From contig QEOQ01000121.1 in NCBI GenBank assembly GCA_010279815.1, positions 218,478-282,477 on the forward strand: a DNA stretch of 64,000 bases. The letters run 5' to 3'. The position numbers and the translations under genes are program-made. This document shows, in pieces, positions 1 to 13,700 of the stretch (position 1 is the first letter of the stretch; every line of letters starts with the position of its first letter). Source of the DNA: Brachionus plicatilis (lineage: Eukaryota; Rotifera; Eurotatoria; Ploima; Brachionidae). Under the pieces are notes generated by a model that searched no databases, had not been told where the DNA came from, and saw nothing but the letters and a program-made list of their open reading frames with translations.

Positions 1-3000
1 AAATTGATTCCAATTAAAAGAAGCTTTTTTGATTTATTCTGAGGCAATGGCTAGAAACGTAATTTTGAATTGATTTAGAACTGCTCCGAGTATCGATCCA
101 TTTCAAGAGCGTGATAAATCTTTGGTAGAATTCTCGAATAGAAAATTAGTTTTAAATAACAATTTTTAATTAAATTTTTCAAAACTAAAATTTCACTATT
201 ACAGAATCTAATTTCAATTTATTAATTTTTATGAATGAAAAAAAAACAATAGGAGATGACATAATTTTTTGATTTATTTTCCAAATGACTTGGTTTAGAC
301 CAATGCCACAGATTAATCATCAAATTGTATCCGCTTTTTTCATAATCCTTCATCTAATTTTAAATAAATTTCTATTAAATTAATCCCATTTTTTGGATTA
401 AGGAATGGCAAGTGGTAATGATTTAATAGAATTCTTATCCGATTAGATGAAATAGTGCTAAAGTTACTTAAAGATACTACTCGGTTAATTAATCGGAATT
501 TTGATTCATTAGCAAAATTCTTTCGGTAAATCTGCCCTATAAAAAAATCTCAAATAAATTTTAGAAATAGTCGTTTACCGAGAGTGTTTTCTCTCGAATT
601 GTAAATCTCAAGTAATACTTTTTCTTTTTTTAAAAGCTTCTTGTGGAGTTTATATCCAAGATTTAATTGAAAAAAATCGCTAGAAATTGTTTCTATTTCT
701 TAAAATTGCTTCCAGGTTAAAATATTATGCAACAAATAATCGCACGGTCTATCTAAAACTAAAAAAACAACAAAATTAATATTTATGAATTGCTATGAAA
801 TTGTTGACAAATAGAAAAATACAACCACAAGTTTGTAAATATTTATCTAAATTTTTTGAGATAAAAAACAAATTACGAAATCAAAATTTAAATTATCATG
901 ATAAATGTGTCAGTTGAGGCGAGGGACGCTCAAGAAGCCATCGTTTTGATAAAACTTATTCTTAGTCTGCAATTTTCGCCAACAATAGCTGAGTAATTTA
1001 AAATTTAAATATACAAACTTGAATATTTTCGGGCAAACAGAAAATACAAGATAATTTAATTGATTGACCATTGTCATTATCAGGACAACAAAAATACCAA
1101 GTCTTAAACATTCTTAATTTTGATTTCCTAAGCCAAGCAGAAAATCAATAAATGTCAAAGTTTTTTTTTCATTAATCAAATCGATTTTTCCTAGTCCAGT
1201 CCACTCTCTATTTAATTTAAAATTAGCAAAGTTTTTCTGCTGGTCTGAGAATTGATTGAAAATGCTAAAAGAAACTTCTCGCTAGACTTAATTAATATTT
1301 TTTTTAATTAAATAAATATTTAATCAGTACGAAAAAAAAAACAGAATCATATTAGTCATAGATAATGACTTTTTAGCTGCCACTGCTAGTCTGGTCACTC
1401 CAATTACTTAAAACCGTGTCCATTTGCATGAAATATTTTTGCTCAAAATCACGTTTAAATTTGGGCCATTTTTTGCACAAATAAATAAAAATAAAAAAGG
1501 TGCTATTTTAAATCGCATTCAAATGCCACTCGTATCTATGAATGAATTCCAGTCGAATGATATTCGAAAATTTCACAAGAGAATTTTATCGATTTTGATA
1601 TTTGGCTTCGATTTTTTTAATTAAATCGAATGGATCTTTTAAAAAGCCTAATTTGCTGGCTAGTTTAAAAAAATAAACAAAATTATTAAGTCTAATCTTC
1701 TCAGCAGATGTTATCTTCTTTAACCAGTTCTGTGCAATCGATTTATTTGAATTCAGGAAGTGCCAATTCTTTTTAGATTGACCGTCTAAATAAACAATTT
1801 CAAAAACACCAAGCCACATGGACCAATCTACTTAAAGACTTGAAAAGCAAATACTTTTTAAGGATTTAATTTAAACAGCATTATTTGCACTCTTGACAAA
1901 ACTGGCCAGTTTAGTAGCCAAGGACAGATGCCGACAACTTACTTGTGTCAATAGAATTTCATTGATAACTTGGATCTATGAAAAAAATATGACAATGTCA
2001 AACTAATAAAATTTAAATAATTTTTTGTCAATTTGCTTAAAATTACAAGAAAAACTAATTAGATAAAAAAATGAGAAAAAATCGAGTTTTAGATTTCATT
2101 ATGATTTATCAGTAGGTCCTAAATTCTTTGTAATATTTTGTTTTATTTACTGAAAAAATTAGTGTTTAAACATCGATAACCAAATTTTGATTAATCTCGG
2201 CACAACAAAAAAAATTTCAATTGCATTTTTCTCTTTTTTTTCCAATTGACTTGAACTTATTAAACTGGAATTTTTTTTACTAATTTTATTTTAAATTCAT
2301 TGAGCCAACTGAATACTGTATTGAAAAAAAAATGACTGTTCTCAGACCTTTAAAAAATTATAAACATTAGCTTCATATGCAATTAATCAAAATTTAAAAA
2401 AAAATGACTAAAATAAATTTTGTAAAAAAAAATAGCATATATCATTGCTTGTCAAGTTGAATTGTCAATAAAACAAAATTTTAACAACTATTCTTGTCAC
2501 ACGATTTAGCTTGGAACATGTGAGTTTTCTATTTCCTGCTCGAAATCCGCACTAAAAAATTCAATCCGGAAAATTTTTTCATAAGTTAAATAAATCTGTT
2601 TAAAATTTTACGAGAAAATTCAAAAAAAAACTTTGTTTTCGATTTGAAAATTTAAAATGTGATGAACTGATCTATTATATTATGTATGAATGACATGGCT
2701 TGGATGAAATCGATGTTAAAACACAAAATAATTATGAACTTGCTTTATCTAATTTTATTTGTTTTTATTATTATTATTTGGCTAACTATTTTTTCTACCA
2801 AAAAATATTCCATTAAACAAAAAACGTTTACAAAATCATTTATTAATTAAGTTCAGTTAAATATATCTATTAATGTTCAAAATTTTGTTTTTAATTTTAA
2901 TTTATATTTTTTACGTATCAATCTTTTGCCTATGGTTTATGGAACCAATATTTTTAAAACTAAAACAGATTTGTATCATTTTAGTCTTAACTGTGGACAG

Positions 3001-4897
3001 CTACAATAAATTATCAAAATTTTCCAAACAATTTTTCTATTATCAAATTTTTCAAATAATATTTAATAATCTTTCCATGTGCAGGTGTTAAATTTTCATG
3101 CAGCTTTATTTAACTCTACCCTTCTTATACATCTATTGAGTACATTAAATTGATAAAAAGCAAATTTAAAATCCTTTATCACTTTCGAATTCAATCATTT
3201 TAAAAATATTTATTGGAGCATAAGTAACTCTTTATATTTAAAAATATCTTTAATATTGAAAAATTTTTCCTATGTTAAAAAATTTTTTTATGCATGTAAA
3301 ATTTTTTGGTTGAAAAAAAAAATACAATAGTTAGAAAAAGAAATTATTCCCCTATTATTTAATAACTTAATAAATTCACTAATTTAAAAAAATAGTTCGA
3401 CAGTGACCCATAGCTTTTGAATGCCATTTAATAGTCTTAATAAAACCTGATTGATTTAAAGTCCAATTTGTCGTTTAGACCCAAGATAATCAAGTCCAAA
3501 TAAAAAATGGCCATAAATTAAATCTTTGTCAAGAGTTTGATAAATTTTGGTCTTTGTATCAAAAAAAGATTAGTTTAATTGTAGACTAGAGAGATTTAAC
3601 TTCAATTTTAGCTTTATCTTAATATCAATAAAGTAAATAGATAAGAGATATTTATTGACACGAAAAAAATTGTCTTTCTAGCCTTTGAAAGGTGGACAAA
3701 ACTGCTCCGGGACACAAGTTCGCTCTTGCTTTGTGTTGTATAACATTCTTTAAAGTTTGTTGATTTGAATAGACACGGTCAATTTTGAAGCTATCTTCCA
3801 AAACAAATTATTAGGTCTCAAATATCATAAGAAGTCTGCTCGTAGAATAAACAAATTTGATCTGATGATAAATGATTTGGAACGTAAACAAAAAGAAGTA
3901 AAAAAAGAGGAATCTTTTAGCGTTTGTTTATTACAGTTGAGCCTAGATAAATATCATCTATGAGATGATAATAAAATGATATATGGAATGAAAGAAGGCC
4001 AATAAATCGGTTGTAAAAACAAATTTTGTTAAGTGTGTTGTAGGGCGAAAATTTGGCCAAGAGAAAGAGAGAGAGAGGGAATATTGTCGAAGCTTTGTGA
4101 ACACATTTAATCACCATTAATATCTTTATGGCCTAAATAGGCCAGATAAAATTTCAGTTGTATCAGCTTGAATTTCAAATGTTTTGTTTTTTGGCGATTG
4201 TGGGCAAACGAGAAATTTGCTCACCATTTTAACACTGGAATGTGAGCGAGCCAAACTTTGGCAAATTAGATTTGAGAAAAATTTGTCTAGAAGCCGTATA
4301 GTTTAAGATTTTGAAATTTAAGATAAAATCTTTACTTAAGACTACTTAAAAATATCTGAATAGAAAGGAGGTTAATTATAAATGAAATTAATCGAATCTT
4401 GCTTGTTGTGTTTGCCTCGACTTTGAGTCGGATAGAGATAATTGTGTCAGTATGCATTGTTCGTTTATTAGTTTCAGTCGGAATTATGATGATAGTTGGA
4501 AATTTATGAACCGTGAGTAATTTCGTAGCATTCATGTTTCTTTAGGTTCTGTTCTATTAGCAAAATTTGGTCAGACTGCTCAAGCTGCTTTTAAATTATT
4601 TATCAAAAAAATTAATTTGAAGCAAAAAAAATTAATTTTCCATGTGCCCTATATATTGGTGTTTGTTAAGACCCAAGTCTTGACATGTCTCTACCTATTA
4701 TTTAATCTTGAATTAACTGCAGCTGAAGCAAATGTTCTAGCTACTATTTAAACCACTACATTATTATTAAAATTTCGGATTCCATTAAATAAACTTTTTA
4801 CTAAATTAAATTGTTTTATTTATTTCTTGGCTTAATCCCTAAAGTCCAAAATCGAGACTTTACAGTGTTAAATCCCGAGTGGTCAGATTTATTCTGA
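1..4897. other. Gene-poor AT-rich flank
   Basis: No coding region with convincing length, composition or homology is seen. Reading frames here are short (66-77 codons) and rich in Phe, Ile, Lys and Asn, as expected of random AT-rich DNA. A 77-codon minus-strand frame at 1586-1819 has a slightly protein-like composition but no recognised domain and no clear splice context. A purine tract lies near 4060-4080 and a short palindrome (GGCC..GGCC) near 4132-4145. Confidence 0.6.
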
Positions 4898-4976
4898 AAT
4901 CGCATGGTGCAGTGGTTACCACATCTGTCTGACACACAGGAGGTCCCAAGTTCGATCCTTGATGGGATCTTTTTTT
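4898..4976 (+). repeat. tRNA-Val(GAC)-like SINE head or tRNA pseudogene
   Basis: The stretch folds as a tRNA. The D stem is 4907-4910 with 4919-4922, giving three pairs and a C-C mismatch. The anticodon stem 4924-4928/4936-4940 is fully paired with a 7-base loop carrying GAC. The T arm has the TTCGATC loop at 4951-4957 and four of five stem pairs. The acceptor stem pairs at only five of seven positions. An A-box-like TGGTGCAGTGG and a B-box-like GTTCGATCC are present, followed at once by a T run that could stop Pol III. GAC is not the usual eukaryotic valine anticodon and the acceptor is imperfect, so a SINE head or pseudo-tRNA is likelier than a working tRNA gene. Confidence 0.55.
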
Positions 4977-6682
4977 GTTGTTGCTGCTGATTTTCTCTCA
5001 CTCTAATCTGTGTCTTCTGAATTCTAAATAGAGCAATTTAAGCAAAAATTGTTCATCATATTGCAGTGGTTTTTGCTGAAACTATTGGATTTTTTTTGAG
5101 AGAAAAATATTTTCGCTTAACTAACAAAATAGAAAAAAACAAGAAAGCATTTCATCAAAATTAAGCTAATAACCTGTGTTCTACCTGATATTTATTCCAT
5201 TATTGCCACAATCTTTTCGATATTTTTCTTGAGCTCATACAAACAATTTAACTAGGTCTTGGTTTTTTTTTTTTTTTTTTTAAAGATTTATTTATTTAAA
5301 TTTAATAAAAAATTTAAAAATCACTGAGCTTATTTAAACAAACAATCATGTGACCAGTGTCTTTCTAAAAAGTTGTAAATTTAACTAAAAGAGCTTTTGT
5401 TGTTGACATTCATTCTGAAACCTTTGGGAAAAATAGTGTTTGTTATTTTGAGCATCTATTCAATTTGGCCTTAAGAATCAAATGAGTCCGAGCGATTGAA
5501 GTATTCACAAAAAGTTGCGCAATGTTAGAGCACCTAATTGAAAACAAAAGGCTTCAGTGATATTTGCCAAAAAATAAACCTGACTAAAAAAGCTTTGCAC
5601 TGTTATTAACAATTTAAAACTAGTTTACACACAACAACAAAATTCTTTAAATCTTATTTTGCTCAAGAGCTTAACTATTGATCTAAAAAGATAATAGAAG
5701 TGAATTAATAAAAAAACGTTTGATGAGATAAATTGAAAATTATCTTTTAGTTTTAAAATCTCGACTTGAAAAAGAGAAACAAAAAGCTCAGAACATTCTC
5801 TCCGAGATAAGGAAATCAGTCCTCATCTTTATTTTAAGATAGTATTCCATTAGAAGAGTACGCTTTGTTTGAATTTCTCAAGATAAACGAAATGTTAAAT
5901 ATTAAATATTAAATCTTAAATGAGAAAATATCAATCTGCTCTCAAGGTATCAATTTTTTTGAGTATGAAAATCAAAAAATGTATCCTATTGAAATAATGT
6001 TTTTTTACCCAAAATTTTAAAATAAAATATTAAATTAGTTTTTTTTTGTTTTAAACCTAGTTTACTATGGACATCACTAATAAGTGTACAGGTGATCAAA
6101 TCTAATTTGGCAAAGTATCAATAAAAATTTTAGCTTAGCCTTTGGTGATTTACAAGAAACTTGGATGTAGAATTTTAGTATCCTAATATGACAGGTGAAA
6201 ATTTAATCTAAGTTAAGCTCTTAATTTAAAATCAAAATAAGACTATTCTTCAACCTTTGCTAAAGCCTAAGCTAAATTTAACAATTAAATTGAGGCTTTT
6301 GGGCAAATTTTTTCAAAATTTTGAGACTCAAAGCGTCACAACTTTTAATTAATTTTGAAAACTTTTACGGATCAAAATTTTTGTTTGTTTTTTTCTAATA
6401 TTCAAACTTGTTATTCTGACTCCTCATGAGAAATTTGCTTTCAAAATTCATGAAACAAAGTGTCTGAGTAAATAACTTAAAAACTTAATTCTAAAATTTA
6501 AATAAAGTTTTCTCAGTCAAAAATTTTAATTTTTTTTTCAAAAATCCTTTTATTTTATAAACAAGAATATAAATAAAAAGTACATAATCAAAAAGATTTT
6601 TTCTTATGGTTTGTGAAATAAATTACTACCTTTACCTCCAAAATAATAAAAATAAGCTAATACATGATCTCATAATGGGAAC
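4977..6682. other. Intergenic, possible SINE body then nothing recognised
   Basis: About 70 bases after the tRNA-like head (to about 5040) could be the unrelated SINE body, but no second copy is visible to set its end. The rest, including a 19-base T run near 5262-5280, shows no gene or repeat I can support. Confidence 0.4.
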
Positions 6683-7510
6683 TTAAACAGGGTGTTGAGT
6701 GTGAATAAATATGCGAGTTTTTTTTAAACTCAATTTTATGCCGCTAAATAAAATAAAATCGTTAAGATTATTTATAAAACTTTTCACTAATTTTGGTAAG
6801 ATTTTTTCAGGAGATAGTGGCTTCCAATTAACCCAAATATTTGAAGAAAAAACCACTTTCTGTGACTTGTTTGACCATTCTGTGCTTTTTTTCATAAGAC
6901 AAATAGATCCACAACTGTCAATGAACTCACTGACTTGTTGGGGTTGTGTCAATCAACTTGGATTAAACCTGCATTTATCTTAAAGCACTCGATGTGGTCG
7001 CCTCTATCTCTTCTTGTTTTTAGTCGGGCCTTTTAGCATATGGTAATATCTCAAATCTTCAACTAATTTCATGGCTTTTATTTGGACTATATCTAATTTT
7101 TATTTGCCTATTTATTCAAGAGACAGTCTTACAAACGCTATCTAGATATACTTAAAAGTTTTTGTTCCCCAATACTCCAATGTTTTGCTGAGTTGACGTA
7201 CGATCATGGTCACTCTATCAGCAGCTAATGTCAACTAAGGTTACTCTATTATAAATTCAAACACATGGTTATACCAAGATCTTGCTTCTTGTCAGTTACT
7301 TCAAGTGGTTTGGCCTTAATGGTAATGTTTGTGTCAAAGTATTTGTTGATAACCATTATCTTTCACTTTTCATCATTGAATCTGCCATCTGTTTTACCAA
7401 TCGAAAAAATGGCCTTTTTAAAGAACCTTAGCTAATCGTACATCTATTCAATTTGAATTTTAATGTAGGCCTAAGCATTATTCATCAAGAACCTTCATTA
7501 AAGAAGCATT
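6683..7510 (-). pseudogene. Decayed non-LTR retrotransposon (RT C-terminal part)
   Basis: On the minus strand, short stretches in shifting frames recall the end of a CR1/Jockey-type reverse transcriptase ORF. A DLGI-like segment near 7290 corresponds to the family's KDLGV motif. A KLVEDLRYY segment near 7060 corresponds to the region before the RGDLIE motif. A HIECFKI segment near 6985 and an NW..LSPEKI..LVKSF segment in the 89-codon frame at 6683-6952 correspond to the terminal WN.LP..V..A.S...FK block. Stops and frameshifts are frequent, so this is an old dead copy. The family assignment rests on remembered motif order, not on a search. Confidence 0.4.
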
Positions 7511-7587
7511 TATAATATTACTTCACTTTAAAAAAAGGCCCTTACGAAGGTCTTGTTAAATTGAAATTAATTAAGCCTTAGCATTGG

Positions 7588-7912
7588 CTTTGTGAAGTAG
7601 AACAGAACAAAATAGAAAAAAATTAAGTAACTTTTTTTTTTCTAATAGTTTAGTTTAGTTAATTAGTTCCGTGAATGCAACATGGTACAACATTCATAGT
7701 TTCATCAACTGTCAAAATCTGCTAAAGATGTGAAGAATCTCCTCAAAATATATTGAGAATTTAGCAGAAATCGATAGTTGATGCAACTATACATGTTGCA
7801 CCATGTTTCATCACAGAACTGATGTCAAGCTTAAAGTAAAAAAGTTATTTAATTTTTTATCATCATGTTCTGTTTTTTTTTTAATTATTTTGTACTGAAT
7901 TTCACAAAATCT
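7588..7912. mobile_element. Fold-back MITE, copy 1
   Basis: About 325 bp made almost wholly of two inverted arms (about 7588-7735 and 7760-7912). The left arm starts TTTGTGAAGTAGAACAGAAC and the right arm ends with the approximate complement. The inner parts also match: CAACATGGTACAACAT faces ATGTTGCACCATG, and TTTCATCAACTGTC faces GATAGTTGATGCAAC. A second copy with the same arms lies at 24180-24497. It carries no ORF. A target duplication could not be fixed in this AT-rich flank. Confidence 0.7.
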
Positions 7913-10744
7913 AAGCATTTATCTTTATAAAAATAATTTATTGCTAGAACTGATATTCAGTTCAAAATTATTATTTCTTAAACATTTAAGCTTAAATTTT
8001 ATCTAAAAACTGGTTTCAGTCAAAGATGTTTAACCTTTGAATTTTATTAATCAAACCGTTGATCAAATAAATAATTATTTGCTTGATCTATTCTGCTAAA
8101 AGTTAATAAGAGTAGATCTTTTTAGAATATTTGCTAAAGAACCTGTTGCTTTTCAATGAAAAAAAATCAAATCTACATGGCACATCACCTTTAAACAAAA
8201 AAATCATAATTACTTGACTCTACTGTAGTGGCCACCAACTATAAAGCCCACTTTTTCGGAACATTAACATTTAAAATGTTTTATTTTTTATTTTCAGTGA
8301 TTTGGTCTAAAAACTGAATCAATCGATTTGTAAACCTTGAGGCTTAATTCCATAACAAGTCTAATTACGAATTATCGATGAACCTAAAATTAAAATAATC
8401 GATAATTAGAGTTTACATTTATTTCTTTTAAATTTCAAGTTAAACAAATTTCCTTTTTTTTCAAAGAATTAAAAAACTAAAATTGTATGTTTGTACATCA
8501 GGAATTAATAAAAAAAAATCGAATGCAAATGCGAGACTAATAAAAAATCAACAAAATCTAAGTCAGAGACTTGAATTAATTAAATATTCAAATATTCGTC
8601 TTCCTGGTTCCCAAGTGGAAATAATAATCAATATTAAACACATGAAAAATCAACAGATCCTACTGAATTTATCTAAGCCTTGATTAGAAAATTTCTAATG
8701 CAGAATTCCGTCTGTCCGTCTAGTGGATATATATGTGTTTTCGTTTTCTGGATATTTCTAAATTCCTCTTTTTTTCTCTTAATTGTAAATAATAAAAATA
8801 AAATTGCTGCAATTTAAAATTTTTTATTTAATAGTAATAAGCCCTATAACAGGCCCAAAGCCCTAGCGTTCATCTAAATAAGGTTTCGCTATATAAAATT
8901 TTTAACGAGCTTGGTTAGCTAGCAATATTTATTAAACGCGTAAATCAGTCGGACTTCAACCGAAATGAATTTGCGTTTAATTTAGAGAATCGGTATCATG
9001 AACTTGATGGGGCATTTTTGAGCTAATTAAAGTGAGTTCAATGTAAACTCGAATAGACCTTAAAAAACTTTTAAATACTACTTGAAATGACAATTGTTGA
9101 ATTGAAAATTGAAAATTTCTATTGAAACTGCACTATTCCTTTGGCATACAATTAATTTTCATTGATAAAATTGAATTACTCTTGTCCATAAATTATTTCG
9201 ACGCACTTTGTCGATTATTTTCTGTATATTTTTTGTTTAAGTTCTATATCAAAAGCATATTAACTGTTAACTAGCTCAATATTTAGGACTCGCGATAAAG
9301 ATAATTTAAAATTAAAAATGTAGCTTTTTTCAATTTGCTTAAACAGAAAATTATTTACTAGTTTTCAAGTTATGGTTGAATGATAAATTTTAATTGCCTT
9401 AATTTTTATCTAAATTAAAAAACTGCATTTATGCAAATATAATGAGTATCAATGGAATAATGCTTTTATCAGCAAGAAAATGAAATAAAATATTAGAGAA
9501 AAACTCTGCTTATCAAGCTTAAAATTTGAACATTCCGAGTAAATACTGAAAATATTTTGAAAATAGATCTGAAAAAAATTGACCAAATATTTTTGGAGAT
9601 TATTTTTAAAATGAAATGGAATAAAAATGTAGAATATATTCAAAATTACTTTCAGATTAATTTTGAATATTTTCAAGTGATTGTAACTTTTAATGTTGAA
9701 TTAGATGGTTCATTTAAAATTCCATTTTTCAAAAGCCACATTTCGATAACTCAAAAATTCGATATGTAAAAAATATCTATTAACTCAATAATCTTGATAT
9801 ATGCGTTAAAGATATTCTTTTAGACTAGACAAAGAAAAAAAATATTTAAATAATTTTTATAAAATCTTTGCTTATTATTCTCATACGATTCTTAATAAAT
9901 AAAAATTACTAATATAGGATCAAGTGACTAGGAATAATTTGTACTCAAAGGTTTGATCTGTAAAAGCTTTGTATGATTAATCCGATGATTTGTTATGCAA
10001 ACTTGATGAAATAATCGATCATTATAAATTTATATCAATTATGGGATGATTTCCGTTTAAAGGTCTTAAGAAATATAAATTAAGATAAAACAAAAATTTA
10101 TTAAATAAACAAAAAATATTAAAGATTATTTTAAGGAGATAGCTTGTAGATAGATGATCAATTACAAATCAAAATATTTAATATCAAGATTTGATTAAGC
10201 AATAAAAGATTAGTACCACTAAGTCGGAATAAATTTATTGAACCTAAATTTCTGGTTATGAATTTTTTTAATTAAAGAATTCTCAATTTTTAATTTAATT
10301 TTTATTCCGCAACTAAATTCAATACACAAATTACTTAAACAATCAAACATTTTAAAAATCTTATGAAACTCGACTCGATTGATTTAAAGAAAAAATTATT
10401 GAGTTTAATTTTCATTTGATTAAACAAAGTGCATTATGTAATTTTTTGATCTTGTATTTATTTAGATTTATGGACTTTTTTTATTAGGAATCAATTCAAT
10501 GAAATAAATGTGGCTAATTTATTTTAAAATTTTATTTAAAATAACTTTCAAAGAAAATTAGATTTTATCTCCGAAAAAGCTTAAAATTAACGTTAACTTA
10601 AAGTTAGCTATTAAAATTGAAAAAAAAATTTTTTTTTATTGACTTGAATTGATAAAGATATTTTTTTGATCAATTATAAATTATTTACAGAATAAAACTA
10701 GATTCGAAAGGATTTGAAAAATTAATAAATTTCGGGAGCATCGA
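7913..10744. other. Intergenic, nothing recognised
   Basis: The stretch downstream of the ABC transporter gene holds only short frames of low-complexity composition. No RNA gene, repeat pair or conserved exon was found on either strand. Confidence 0.5.
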
Positions 10745-13700
10745 TTAATTTTTTTTTGTCTGATTTTGAAGATTAAAATAAAATTGTTTTTTTTGCATTA
10801 AATCAGAATGAGTTCCTTCTTCGAGCACAATGCCATCTTTTACCACAGATATCTTATTTGAATTTTGAATGGTACTCAATCTATGAGCTATGACTATACA
10901 AGTTCTTCCTACTTGAGCTTTGTCCAAAGCATCTTGAACAATATGCTCTGATTGATTATCCTTTAAAAAAAATTTAAAAAAATTATTTGATCATGATTTT
11001 TTTTACCAAAGCCGATGTTGCTTCGTCAAGAAGTAAAATTCTCGGGTTGCGTATTAGCGCTCTGGCTATAGCCACTCTTTGTTTCTCACCACCACTCAAT
11101 TGACCTCCTTTAGATCCAACAGATGTGTCATATTTCTGAAACAAAAATTCACCTTACATTTTATTATTTAAATAAAAATTTCTACCTCTGGTAAGTTCTG
11201 GATTTTATCATGAATATTAGCATCCGTAGCTGCACTAATAACTTCATTTATGTTTATCTAATAAAAAATAATAAATATTTTTATTTAAATTAATTTGTAA
11301 AGTAAACACTTACACTATCTCTTTCGATATCGCCCATTTTGATGTTTTCCAATATGGAAGTATTAAACAAAGTAGGTTCTTGAGATACCAGACCAATTTT
11401 TGACCTAAGCCAATTGATGTTCAATTTCCTAATATCGATGTCATCTAAATAAACAACTCCACTCTCTACGTCATAAAATCTAAGCAAAAGAGATATAGTT
11501 GTGCTTTTCCCACAACCGGAAGGTCCCACTAGAGCATTTGTTTGACCATTTTTAATCTCCAAATTAAAACCATTTAGAATTTTTATTTGCGGTCTGGTCG
11601 GATATCTGAAATAAACATTTTCAAAGCGAATGTTTCCCACTATGCTGCTGGGCTTAAGACCCTCTTCGCTTAGAGCATCTATTTTTGACTTTCTGTTGAT
11701 AATTTTAAATGCTGTTTTAGCTGCTGACTGACTTTTTTTCTGATCTGGTAATGTGGCAAAAGCTCTTCCCAAAATAATAGAGGAAAATGTGATAGAAGCA
11801 TAAATTTTATACAAATCAGCTGTTTTCAAGCCATCATTTTTGATAAGATAATAGCCAAAACTGAATCCCGTAGCTTGGATAAAAAACAATAAACTGTTCA
11901 TAATGCCATAAAACAAAGCAGTCACATGAAACATTAAGAGAGTTTTTTTGATCCGTTTTTCGAAAACGCCATTGAACTCGGTGATAAAGTGTTTCTCTCT
12001 GCCTAAACTAATCACAGTTTTTATGTTTTCAATAGTTTCTATAGTAATTCTTCCACCTTCTTCATTAGATGATTTACCTTTGACTTTGTTACTAGTCGAC
12101 GAGCGACCAACTATAATTCCACTAGTAAAAGTGATTGGAACAAAAATAAGCATGACCAAAGCTAACTTCCAGTTGACAACCAAACCAAATACAACTGAAA
12201 AACCTATACCAGCAATGCCTTGTGACAAAATGCCCAATTTATCAGATGAGAGGCCTTTACAAAATGGAGCAGTCATGGATAATTGTGTTGCCAATATACT
12301 TGATCTGTTCTCGTCCAAATCATGGAATCCAATTTCTTGTCTCATCATTGACTCGAACATGTGCACCCGAACTCTTCTTGTCAAACGAGCTCCAGCAAGT
12401 GAAATCGAATAATTATAAGCCAAATTGGCAATTAAATTAGCCAAAGCAATACCAAACAAAATTCCCATATATTTAAGACTTTCTTTAATTTGATCATCCC
12501 AAGGACTTTGAAATACATTGTATATATTCGAAAAAACTAAACCGGTCAATGGAAACACTATACCGACACACATTGATCCTAGAACGCCGAGTATAATCCA
12601 AATTAGCTCTGGTTTTTGCAATTTTAAAAGCTTTTTTTCATAATAAAATATTTTTTTTGGTCGAAATTTTTTCTTTTTTTTTCCTTCTTTCTTATCATCT
12701 ATTGATGCCAAACTTTTTCTCCTTTTCATTTCCTCATTTTCGTCATCACTATCAAAATCGCTGCTCAAATCTGAGTCAATTTTTTTACTTTTTGTTCCAG
12801 TTTCAACTACCTTATTGATTGGATTCTGAGTCTGAGATTGAACTAGATCATAGTAGAAGCCTTTTGACTCTATTAACTGGTCGTGTGTGCCGATTTCCAT
12901 TAGCTGACCATTAGAGATATAAGCTATTATGTCTGCATTTCGAATTGTGCTCAATCTATGAGCTATTATGATGGTTGTTCTTCCAATTTTGGCCTTATCC
13001 AATGCTTCTTGAACAATCCGTTCACTTTCATAATCAAGAGCTGATGTAGCTTCATCCAAAAGTAATATTTTCGGATTTCGAATAAGAGCCCTCGCTAAAA
13101 ATGGGAAAATAGATATTAGAATATGGATTAGTAAGATTTTTTAAAAATCAATTATTTTGGAACAAGCATCTAAGATCAACAACAATAGGTTTCTCAAAAA
13201 AATTGAAATTTAAAAGCTAATTTTTTTAAAATAAATTTTCTTAGACAAAACTTTTATTTTTTTTATTCGATAATTTACCGAAAATAAATTTAGATCTATT
13301 CTAATCAAATAATCAAAAATTGATTTTGAAAAAAAAAAATTGTTAATTGATTTAGATTAAAAAAAACATAAAAAAAGGGCTGATAAAAGTAGCTGTAATA
13401 AAAAAAAATTGAAATGAAATGTCAAATATTAAAAATACGTATTTGGCAAATTTTTTATTACTAATTTTTTTTTGAAAAATTACTTAGTTAATTTTAAAGC
13501 TTTTTTAAAAGTTTTTCAAAAATATAAAAATATTAATACAAAAAGTTTTGTAAAAAGTTTGAGAAATAAGGATACATTTCCTTTTATTGAAGAAAAACTT
13601 AACAAATCAGTTAAAATTGTATTTTAATTTTGAATAATTTGTGTTGGAACAAATGAAATAAAAGCTAAATTTGATTTTTTCTAAGAGTCGACTATTTTTT

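Noticed and set aside
1586..1819. A 77-aa minus-strand protein, perhaps a LINE C-terminus like 6683-6952
   Set aside because: There is only a loose NW...I....EKI resemblance, with no supporting motifs on either side.
11948..12440. Plus-strand ORFs of 154 and 72 codons
   Set aside because: They are antisense shadows of the ABCB sixth exon.
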